Shown: in pieces, positions 6,049-12,058 of the stretch
Layout of the letters: the number at the start of each line of letters is the position of its first letter
Position numbering within the stretch: the stretch's first letter is position 1
The notes under the pieces: generated by a model
The model's input: only the letters and a program-made list of their open reading frames with translations
Told to the model about the DNA's origin: nothing
Database searches by the model: none
Assembly (NCBI GenBank): GCA_025464735.1
Contig: JAODMX010000369.1
Location: 1 to 12,058, forward strand
Source of the DNA: Frondihabitans sp.
GTDB lineage: Bacteria > Actinomycetota > Actinomycetes > Actinomycetales > Microbacteriaceae
Reading direction: 5' to 3'
Length of the DNA stretch: 12,058 bases
Made by a program: the position numbers and the translations under genes

Positions 6049-6912
6049 ATGCCTCCATCCGCGCCTCGCGTTTCCACCGCCAGGACTGCCCAAGCGACGG
6101 AGCTGCCCCGACGCCGTCGAATCAGCAGGAAGCGGCTCGTCGTTCTGGTGTCTGGCGTGCTGGGCTGCGCGGTCATCGCGGCAGCGGGGCTCGGTGTCGC
6201 CGCTGCGATCCGTCCCGCAGCGTCCGTCCCGACCGCCGACGAGACGGTCTTCGTCGTCAATAAGGTCGCCGTGCCCTTCGCCGAGTTCGAGATCTTCCTC
6301 CAGCAGGACCGGTCGGAAACGGTCGATGCATACGGCCCTCGCGTCGGTTCCACGAGTGGCGCGACCTTCTGGAGCACGAGTGTGGCCGGAACGACCCCGA
6401 CCGCAGATCTCCTCAAGCGGGCTCGGCAGGATGCCATCACAGAATCCATCCAATTTCAGCTCGCCAGCAAGTACAAGCTCGTCGCTTCGCCTTCCTTCGA
6501 CGCGTTCCATCAGACGTGGCTTGCGGAGAACGAACGGCGGCGAGAGGCCCTGGCCGCAGGCAAACCCATCTACGGTCCGCAGCAATACACGGAGCCGAAC
6601 TATCTCACCTACGTGACGGGCGATCTCGCCGCCGAGCTGCAGCAGTCACTCGTCAAGGACGGGACAATCACCGTCACGACGCCGATCCTCCGCGCGTACT
6701 ACGAATCTCACCTCGGCGACTTCACCAACTCGAGCCAGGAGGGGCCCGTGACTGACAACTTTGCGGCCCTGCGGAAGCCGATTCAGGCGCGGTACGTGGA
6801 CTCCGCCTACACGAAACTCATCTCGCAGCTCAGCGGCGCCGCCGAAGTCCGGACGCTGGGCGCCATCAAGAGAATCACAGAGTCAGGGTGTCTTGCCGCC
6901 GGCAAATGCTGA
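6049..6912 (+). CDS. Membrane-anchored SurA N-terminal-domain-like protein (foldase-like, no PPIase domain seen)
   Basis: A 287-residue protein: a short cytosolic N-terminus with a basic patch (RRRRISRKR), one membrane helix at about 30-54, then an extracytoplasmic domain. Residues about 66-230 resemble the chaperone part of SurA/PrsA: VFVVNKVAVPFAEFEIFLQQ, then a helix with DAITESIQFQLASKYKL, then a helix with F-x-x-TWLAENERRREAL, and TVTTPILRAYYESHLGDF, as in the segment before a parvulin domain. The parvulin domain itself is missing; the chain ends soon after with two cysteines (281 and the last residue, 287) that could form a disulfide. AGGA at 6038-6041 lies 7 nt before the ATG. It follows the secreted beta-helix gene by 68 bp, which suggests help in folding or surface display of that protein; this is inference. 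C40 lies inside the helix, so a lipoprotein is less likely. Confidence 0.68.
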   Translation: MPPSAPRVSTARTAQATELPRRRRISRKRLVVLVSGVLGCAVIAAAGLGVAAAIRPAASVPTADETVFVVNKVAVPFAEFEIFLQQDRSETVDAYGPRVGSTSGATFWSTSVAGTTPTADLLKRARQDAITESIQFQLASKYKLVASPSFDAFHQTWLAENERRREALAAGKPIYGPQQYTEPNYLTYVTGDLAAELQQSLVKDGTITVTTPILRAYYESHLGDFTNSSQEGPVTDNFAALRKPIQARYVDSAYTKLISQLSGAAEVRTLGAIKRITESGCLAAGKC

Positions 6913-6923
6913 AAGTGCTGGAT

Positions 6924-6969
6924 CGTTCGGCGCAAGACGTCCGCTCAATGCGGTGTCTTGCGCCGAACG
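6924..6969. terminator. Bidirectional terminator hairpin between convergent genes
   Basis: Perfect 15-bp inverted repeat CGTTCGGCGCAAGAC (6924-6938) / GTCTTGCGCCGAACG (6955-6969), with a further CCGC/GCGG stem (6941-6944, 6950-6953) inside its loop. It lies 11 nt after the plus-strand stop and 14 nt beyond the minus-strand stop, so it can end transcripts from both sides. Neither side has a clear T-run. Confidence 0.8.
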
Positions 6970-6983
6970 TGGTGTGGGGCAGG

Positions 6984-8333
6984 TCAGGCGAACGACGGCT
7001 CGCGGTTCGCGGCCGTGTAACGGTTCGTCGGCACCGGCAGGCCGAGGTTGCCGCGGAGCGTCGTGGACTCGTACTCGGTGCGGAAGACACCGCGCTCCTG
7101 CAGCAGCGGCACGACCTCGGCGAGGAAGCGGCGGAACTGCTCGGGGTGGTCGATGTGCAGGTTGTAGCCGTCGACCCCGCCGCCCTCGAACCACTCGGTG
7201 AGCAGGTTGGCGACGGTTTCGGCCGAGCCGACGAAGACTCCGCGCTTCGGCGCCGACGCCTGCTCGACGACCTGGCGAAGCGTGAGTCCGTTCTTCAGAG
7301 CGTTGTCCGTGATCTTGTCCGCATTCGTCTTGAAGCTGAGCGCAGCGACGTCGCGGACGTCCGGGAACGGCGCGTCGGGGTCGTACTGGCTGAAGTCGTG
7401 CCAGCCGAAGGGACGACCGAGCTCGGCCCGGGCGCGCTCGAACGAGTAGTTCGAGGCCTGGGTCTCGCGCTCGATGCGACGGGCGTCCTCGTCGGTGTCG
7501 CCGATGAAGACCTGGATCCCTGGAAGGATCTTGAGTTCGTCCGCATCGCGCCCCAGCGCGGTGGCCCGGGAGCGCAGGTCGTCGCGGAAGGCCTTCGCCT
7601 GCTCGAGTGACACAGCGTGCGTGAAGATGCCTTCGCCGATCGCTGCACCGAGGTCGCGGCCCTGGTCGGAGTCGCCGGCCTGGAAGATGACCGGCTGGCC
7701 CTGGACCGAGCGCTCGATGTTGAGTGGCCCGACGACCCGGGGGAAGTAGGTGCCCTGGTGGTTGAGCTGGTGCTGCTTGGAGCGGTCGAGGAAGACGCCG
7801 GTCTCACGGTTGCGGGGGAACGCGTCGTCTTCGTAGGAGTCCCAGAGGCCGCGGATGACCTCGAGTGCTTCGTGGGCGCGACCGTAGCGGGTGTCGTAGT
7901 CGTAGTGCTCGTCGCGGCCGTAGTTGCCTGAGGTACCGGCGTCGCCTGAGGTGACCACGTTCCACCCGGCGCGACCCCGGCTGATCAGGTCGAGCGACGC
8001 GAAGCGGCGGGCGAGGTTGAACGGGTCGTTGTACGACGTCGTCGCGGTCCCGACCAGGCCGATGTTCTTGGTCGTCACGGCCAACGCGGAGAGCAGCGTC
8101 AGCGGTTCGAGGCGGTTGAGGTAGTGGGGCGGCGAGTCGGCCGTGATGAACTGGCTGTCCACGATGAAGACCAGGTCGAACTTCGCCCCCTCGGCCAGCC
8201 GGGCGTACTCGATGTACCAGTCGACGTTCACACTCGCGTCGGCGGGGAGCTCCGGATCGAGCCAGGTGTTGGGGTGACCGGGGCCGCCCGCTCCGGTCAG
8301 GACCGCGCCGAGATGCAGCTGTCGTTTCGTCAT
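6984..8333 (-). CDS. LLM-class flavin-dependent monooxygenase, NtaA/SnaA/DszA family
   Basis: A 449-residue cytoplasmic TIM-barrel monooxygenase of the two-component type, which uses FMNH2 supplied by a separate reductase plus O2. Family hallmarks are clear: TATTSYNDPFNLARRFASLD followed by SRGRAGWNVVTS (about 96-129), and FQAGDSDQGR (217-226), where the family usually has QAGxSxxGR. Known members attack aminopolycarboxylates (NtaA, EmoA), sulfur heterocycles and sulfones (DszA), or antibiotic precursors (SnaA), so the substrate is open. The start ATG at 8333 is preceded by GGAGGA (8343-8338) with a 4-5 nt spacer. It is the last gene of the minus-strand operon, 32 bp after the FAD monooxygenase, and is followed by a strong hairpin. 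No flavin reductase is in the window. No cysteine is present in the protein. Confidence 0.93.
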   Translation of the reverse strand: MTKRQLHLGAVLTGAGGPGHPNTWLDPELPADASVNVDWYIEYARLAEGAKFDLVFIVDSQFITADSPPHYLNRLEPLTLLSALAVTTKNIGLVGTATTSYNDPFNLARRFASLDLISRGRAGWNVVTSGDAGTSGNYGRDEHYDYDTRYGRAHEALEVIRGLWDSYEDDAFPRNRETGVFLDRSKQHQLNHQGTYFPRVVGPLNIERSVQGQPVIFQAGDSDQGRDLGAAIGEGIFTHAVSLEQAKAFRDDLRSRATALGRDADELKILPGIQVFIGDTDEDARRIERETQASNYSFERARAELGRPFGWHDFSQYDPDAPFPDVRDVAALSFKTNADKITDNALKNGLTLRQVVEQASAPKRGVFVGSAETVANLLTEWFEGGGVDGYNLHIDHPEQFRRFLAEVVPLLQERGVFRTEYESTTLRGNLGLPVPTNRYTAANREPSFA

Positions 8334-8365
8334 GTCGTCCTCCAGTGGGGCTTTGTGGTTCGGGG

Positions 8366-10135
8366 TCAGGCGTCGTCGGTTGACGCGCCCACGAGTTCCG
8401 TCTCAGCGGCTTCGGATCCTGCTGGCCCACGCCCCGTCGGCCGACCGTAAGTCCGGTCGAGGACGGCACCGGCGTCGACGAGCTCGCCGGCCCGGGCCCG
8501 CCAGGCCACGTGGTGATCGGGGCGAACGAGCGCATAGTCGGCCCCGTAGGACTCACGCGCGTCGCTCTCGTCGAGGTGGACGATGTCGAGCAGGATCCCG
8601 CGGGCACGCGCTGCTTCGGCAAACTCAGCGACCAGGCCGTCCTGGCTCCCGAGAACCAGCAGCGCGGTCTCTCCGCCGATGCGGTTGTACAGGGTGTCGC
8701 CGTACGGGTCGACGTTGCCGTTCGGGGCCCTGTGACCGGGCCGTCCGACGGGCACGTAGCGGCGCGGGTGCCATTCCTCGTCGGTGTCGAGCTGACCGTC
8801 CTCGTACCAGACCACGGGCGAACGGTCATAGCGCTCATCGAAGATCACGCCAGGGGCCGGGCCGTCGTCGCCCTCGCCGGTGTCGAGGATGGAGCCGATG
8901 GCCTGCCGTGCGCTCTGCGCGTCCTCGCTGAGGTCGTCGTCGTCGGGAACTCCGATGGCACGGATCTGCTGCCATTTCTCGGCCGAGTTGACGCTCGCGG
9001 CCAGGGCGGTGGCGGACACACGGCCGTTGTGACGGTGCCGCTCGTCGTGGTACGAACGCAGCAGGTCGTCCCCGCCCGTTCCCCGGAGGACCGCCGCAAG
9101 CTTCCAGCCCAGATTGAAGACGTCGCCGAATCCCTCGCCGAGGTTGCCACCGGGCGCCCGGACGTGTGCGGCATCGCCGACCAGCACGACTCGACCGCGG
9201 ACGAACTCGTCCGCGATCCTCGTGCTCTTGAAGAAGGGTGTCGCCGACACGACCTCGAGGTCGACGTCGAAGCCGAAGGCGGAGCGGCCGACCGCGAGGA
9301 ACTCCTCATCGGTCGGGCGATGGTCGAGGGCGAACGGGCCGACATGGATCCGCCAGTCCGTCGCGTTGAGAGCCGCCAGGAAGCCGTTGTACTCGTTGTT
9401 GAAGATGATGTTGGTAGCGCTCGGATACGGCCGGAGTGTCTCCGGGATCCCGCCCGTGGTACGGACAACAACTCGGAAGTTGCGCTGAGTGGCGTACTCG
9501 CCCGAACGCGAGATGCCGGCGAGGGTTCGGACGGTGCTGCGGGAGCCGTCGGCAGCTACAACGTAGCGGGAGCGGATCGTGCGCTGTTCACCCGTCGCCG
9601 CGTTCTCGATCGTGGTGGTCGCCCCGTCGTCGTCCTGCACGAGGCCGATGACGCGCCAACCGCCCGTCACGGGGACGTCGTGGGACGCGAGCTTCTCGAG
9701 GAAGACTTTCTGCAGGACCGTCTGCGGGCGGCGGATGCCGTCCTCGAACGAGTAGCGACCGCCGACACCCTTGGCGAAGCTGCGCGTCGTCGTGCCCTTC
9801 AGGCGGTGGCCGACAAGCGACGTCAGGAAGAGGGTGCCCTTGTTCCACTCGGGTGGGAAGGTCCACTCCTCTTTGATGCGGTCGATGAGGCCCCAGCGGC
9901 GGAAGATCTCGACCGTGCGGGCGCTGTGGCCGAATGCGCCGGCCCGGATGAGGTGCGCCTCGGTCGCGGCGTCGACGACGGCGACCTGCACCCCGTGGCG
10001 GTTCAGCTCGATGGCGGTGCCGAGACCGGACGGACCTGCTCCGACGATGAGGACGTCGACGTCGAGCGGCGGCTCGCCGGTGGGAATCGTGACGACGTCG
10101 ACGTTCCGGTCGCGGACGGCTGTGGCTTCGGTCAT
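8366..10135 (-). CDS. FAD-dependent monooxygenase, PheA/TfdB family
   Basis: A 589-residue single-component flavoprotein hydroxylase (NAD(P)H plus O2) of the class A aromatic hydroxylase type. It has the FAD-binding GAGPSG (32-37), the DG motif region YVVAADGSRSTVR, and the second FAD motif GRVVLVGDAAHVRAPGG near residue 315, followed by NLGEGFGDVFNLGWKLAAVL. The common form is PPxGGQGLNxGxxDAxNLAWKL, so this copy is variant at the flavin loop. The C-terminal 120 residues match the thioredoxin-like domain of phenol hydroxylase relatives (LLVLGSQDGL, then ADYALVRPDHHVAWR), without redox cysteines. The start overlaps the upstream ATPase stop as ATGA; GGAG (10146-10143) lies 7 nt before. Relatives act on phenols, polyketides or resorcinols; the substrate here is unknown. 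Confidence 0.93.
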   Translation of the reverse strand: MTEATAVRDRNVDVVTIPTGEPPLDVDVLIVGAGPSGLGTAIELNRHGVQVAVVDAATEAHLIRAGAFGHSARTVEIFRRWGLIDRIKEEWTFPPEWNKGTLFLTSLVGHRLKGTTTRSFAKGVGGRYSFEDGIRRPQTVLQKVFLEKLASHDVPVTGGWRVIGLVQDDDGATTTIENAATGEQRTIRSRYVVAADGSRSTVRTLAGISRSGEYATQRNFRVVVRTTGGIPETLRPYPSATNIIFNNEYNGFLAALNATDWRIHVGPFALDHRPTDEEFLAVGRSAFGFDVDLEVVSATPFFKSTRIADEFVRGRVVLVGDAAHVRAPGGNLGEGFGDVFNLGWKLAAVLRGTGGDDLLRSYHDERHRHNGRVSATALAASVNSAEKWQQIRAIGVPDDDDLSEDAQSARQAIGSILDTGEGDDGPAPGVIFDERYDRSPVVWYEDGQLDTDEEWHPRRYVPVGRPGHRAPNGNVDPYGDTLYNRIGGETALLVLGSQDGLVAEFAEAARARGILLDIVHLDESDARESYGADYALVRPDHHVAWRARAGELVDAGAVLDRTYGRPTGRGPAGSEAAETELVGASTDDA

Positions 10136-11028
10136 GAGGAGGCTCCCGTCGACGATGCGTCGTGGTCTTCATCGATCCGGGCGCGCACGTCGTCGCGCCA
10201 GGCGCGGCCGGACGAACCTCCGCTGAGGGTCGGCGCGGAACCGACGAGCAACTGCGTGTAGGCGTGCTGCGGGGAGTTGATGATCGAGTCGGTGTCGGCG
10301 ACCTCGACGATCCGGCCCCGGTAGAGGACCACGACGCGGTCCGTGATCCCGGCGACCGATCCGAGGTCATGGGAGATGAAGAGCAGAGACACCTCGGGCC
10401 CGGCGAGGCTCTGCAGCAGCTCGAGGATCTGCACCCGGTTGGCGGAGTCGAGGGCGCTCACGGGTTCGTCGAGGATGAGGAGGCGCGGCTCCGAGATCAA
10501 TGCTCGGGCGATGGCGGCGCGCTGCCGCTGGCCGCCCGAGACCTGGGCCGGCAGCCGGGGGAGCAGACTCTCGTCGAGGTGTACGCGGGCCAGGTAGTCG
10601 CGTACGCGGGTCGCGATCTCGGCGCGCGAGAAGCGACCGCCGGAGACCAGGGGCTCGGCGATGGATTCCTCGATCGTGAAGTCGGGGTCGAGGCTGCGCA
10701 TCGGATCCTGGAACACGTATTGCACGCTGCCCGCGCGGCGGAATTGCTGCCGCTGCGTGTTCGACAGGGTCGTCAGGTCGGTGCCTTCGAAGACGACCCG
10801 ACCGGAGGTCGGCTTGACGAGGCCGAGGATCGTGCGGGCCAGAGTCGACTTGCCGGATCCGGTCTCGCCGATCAGGCCGACGACCTCGCCCGTCGAGATG
10901 GACAGGTTGATATCGAAGAGAACTCGCTTCTCGCGCGAGCCGCGTCCGTACGACACCTCGAGGCCCTGGACGGCGAGGACGTCGTCGGTCGTGACGGGGG
11001 TTTTCGCTGTGACGGTCGTCGAACTCAT
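10132..11028 (-). CDS. Peptide-type ABC transporter ATPase, DppF/OppF-like
   Basis: One of two ATP-hydrolysing subunits of a peptide/opine/nickel-type importer, acting at the inner face of the membrane. All motifs are intact: Walker A GETGSGKST (54-62), Q-loop QDP (107-109), signature VSGGQRQR (163-170), Walker B LLILDEP (183-189), H-loop His220. The NSPQHAYTQLLV segment (251-262) is the C-terminal oligopeptide-transporter signature. Length 298 is slightly short of the usual 320-330 because the final C-terminal region is reduced. GGAGG (11040-11036) sits 7 nt before the ATG, which overlaps the DppD-like stop by 4 bp. The substrate cannot be read from the ATPase; the neighbouring monooxygenases suggest a small organic compound rather than ordinary peptides. 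Confidence 0.94.
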   Translation of the reverse strand: MSSTTVTAKTPVTTDDVLAVQGLEVSYGRGSREKRVLFDINLSISTGEVVGLIGETGSGKSTLARTILGLVKPTSGRVVFEGTDLTTLSNTQRQQFRRAGSVQYVFQDPMRSLDPDFTIEESIAEPLVSGGRFSRAEIATRVRDYLARVHLDESLLPRLPAQVSGGQRQRAAIARALISEPRLLILDEPVSALDSANRVQILELLQSLAGPEVSLLFISHDLGSVAGITDRVVVLYRGRIVEVADTDSIINSPQHAYTQLLVGSAPTLSGGSSGRAWRDDVRARIDEDHDASSTGASS

Positions 11029-11888
11029 GCGGTGGCCTCCGGGCGACGCAGGAACCGTTCGAGTCCGAAGCGGTGGTGCTCATCGAGGAGCAGTTGCGTG
11101 TATTCGGCCTGAGGGTTGTAGAGGATTCGCGCTGTCGGGCCCTGCTCGACGATCTCGCCGGACTTCATGACGAGCACCTCCTCGCAGAGCTGCGCGACCA
11201 CGGCGAGGTCGTGCGACACCACGATCAGGGCGAGGCCGAGGCGGTCCTTGAGGTCGGTCAGCAGGTCGAGGATCTCGGCCTGGACCGTCACATCGAGCGC
11301 GGTGGTCGCCTCGTCGGCGATGAGGATGGCGGGCTCGCAAGCGACCGCCGCGGCGATCAGGACGCGCTGAAGCATGCCGCCGGACAGTTCGAACGGGTAC
11401 TGGAAGAAGACGTACTCGGGCTCTCGGATCCTGACGAGCTCCAGAAGGTTCAGCGCCTCCTGCTTGGCGGCGCGGCGCGGCACACCCTTCTTGACGCGCA
11501 GGATCTCCTCGAGCTGCTTCCCGACCGGGATGGAGGGGTTGAGATAGGTGGCCGGGTCTTGGAACACGGCCGAGATGCTTGTGCCGCGGAGGGCCGTCCA
11601 CTCTCGGCGGCGCAGGGTCGCGGTGTCGCGACCGAGGATGGTGATCGTCCCCTCGGTGATCTCGAACAGCTCGGGCAGGACCCCCAGCAGCGCCCGGCAG
11701 GTGATCGTCTTGCCGCTGCCGGATTCGCCGACGATTCCGAGAGCCTGGCCGGGGCGAAGCGAGAACGTCACGTTCTCGACCGTGACGTCGTCCTGCAGGT
11801 GGTTGTAGATGCGCAAGCCGTCGACCGAGATGACGGGCTCGGGAAGGGGCCCCGCGTCGACGGGGGAAACAGGCGCCTGGAAGCTCAT
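11025..11888 (-). CDS. Peptide-type ABC transporter ATPase, DppD/OppD-like
   Basis: Partner ATPase of the importer, forming a heterodimer with the DppF-like subunit. Walker A GESGSGKT (54-61), Q-loop QDP (110-112), signature LSGGMLQR (168-175), Walker B AILIADEATTALD (187-199) and H-loop His226 are intact. The LSGGM signature is the variant typical of DppD proteins. YNPQAEYTQLLL (257-268) is the oligopeptide-transporter tail motif; the chain then ends early, so an iron-sulfur cysteine tail, seen in some DppD proteins, is absent. The start overlaps the permease stop as ATGA. The ribosome site is weak (AAGGG about 10 nt upstream, next to a small GGGC/GCCC repeat), which supports dependence on coupling to the upstream gene. 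Confidence 0.94.
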   Translation of the reverse strand: MSFQAPVSPVDAGPLPEPVISVDGLRIYNHLQDDVTVENVTFSLRPGQALGIVGESGSGKTITCRALLGVLPELFEITEGTITILGRDTATLRRREWTALRGTSISAVFQDPATYLNPSIPVGKQLEEILRVKKGVPRRAAKQEALNLLELVRIREPEYVFFQYPFELSGGMLQRVLIAAAVACEPAILIADEATTALDVTVQAEILDLLTDLKDRLGLALIVVSHDLAVVAQLCEEVLVMKSGEIVEQGPTARILYNPQAEYTQLLLDEHHRFGLERFLRRPEATA

Positions 11889-12058
11889 CGGGCGTCCGCC
11901 CTTCTGACGATGTTCGGTGCGAGCCTGCGGGCGCGGCGCTTCTTACGGAGCAGGGCGCGCTTCTTGAGCAGGATCCGGCCCGACTCGCCCGACGCGTCGC
12001 GGAGGACGTCGGCGAGCAGGTTGAGTGCCCACACCGTCAGCATGATGAGCACGATCGG
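11885..12058 (-). CDS. Peptide-type ABC transporter permease, DppC/OppC-like (C-terminal 57 residues only)
   Basis: The minus-strand frame enters from the right edge and ends at TGA 11887-11885, overlapping the DppD-like start. The first residues, PIVLIMLTVWALNLLADVLRD, match the last membrane helix and the LNLLGDxLRD motif that ends DppC-type permeases. Instead of stopping soon after, as most do (for example RDALDPR), the chain carries a strongly basic tail of about 35 residues (KKRALLRKKRRARR and on). The start and the other permease and binding protein lie outside the window. Confidence 0.85.
   Translation of the reverse strand, partial: PIVLIMLTVWALNLLADVLRDASGESGRILLKKRALLRKKRRARRLAPNIVRRADAR

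Noticed and set aside
8510..10261. 583-codon plus-strand open frame opposite the FAD monooxygenase
   Set aside because: The opposite strand encodes a full family match with FAD motifs and correct start signals. The plus-strand reading has no recognisable domain and is the usual antisense shadow of GC-rich codons.
10162..11112. 316-codon plus-strand open frame opposite the ATPase genes
   Set aside because: It is antisense to two ABC ATPases with all motifs intact, and has no features of its own.
11890..11901. GGGC/GCCC hairpin before the DppD-like start as a regulatory element
   Set aside because: It has a 4-bp stem inside the coding end of the permease gene, and chance is likely in GC-rich DNA.
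1..12058. CRISPR array, phage, transposon or toxin-antitoxin system
   Set aside because: No regularly spaced repeats, transposase, integrase, terminal repeats or small paired toxin-antitoxin genes were seen on either strand.

Overview
The window is high-GC DNA with strongly G/C-ending codons, Shine-Dalgarno-led genes and tightly packed operons. Together with the gene families present, this points to an actinobacterium, possibly of the Microbacteriaceae; no rRNA or marker gene is present to fix the taxon, so this is inference. No tRNA, rRNA, insertion sequence, CRISPR array or integrase was seen.

Layout. Bases 2-1719 (+) hold the two inner-membrane permeases of a CUT1-type sugar ABC transporter; the first is cut by the window edge, and the binding protein presumably lies upstream. 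Bases 1720-2044 are a gap that may hold a frame-broken relic of a minus-strand gene. Bases 2045-2914 (+) encode a divergent methylenetetrahydrofolate reductase-like protein. Bases 2915-3181 hold a possible second minus-strand relic and then a conspicuous AT-rich promoter region with two near-identical palindromic 12-mers exactly 20 bp apart and a leader hairpin. This region precedes a 932-residue secreted beta-helix protein with two duplicated LamG-like domains (3182-5980, +). A strong hairpin separates it from a membrane-anchored SurA-N-like protein (6049-6912, +). A 15-bp-stem hairpin (6924-6969) closes the plus-strand block and also the oncoming minus-strand operon.

Minus-strand operon, in order of transcription from the right edge: peptide-type ABC permease (partial, 12058-11885), ABC ATPase DppD/OppD-like (11888-11025), ABC ATPase DppF/OppF-like (11028-10132), PheA/TfdB-type FAD monooxygenase (10135-8366), and NtaA/SnaA/DszA-type flavin-dependent monooxygenase (8333-6984). 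The first four overlap by ATGA, so they are very likely translationally coupled.

How it fits together. The right half looks like an uptake-and-oxidation module: a peptide/opine-type ABC importer delivers a small organic compound that two flavin monooxygenases attack. The substrate cannot be read from sequence, and no flavin reductase for the second enzyme is in view. The left half looks like carbohydrate handling: sugar import next to a secreted beta-helix/LamG protein that probably binds or cleaves a polysaccharide, with a surface-anchored foldase-like partner. The most unusual things to follow up are the twin-operator promoter, the beta-helix/LamG plus SurA-N pair, and the transporter/two-monooxygenase operon.
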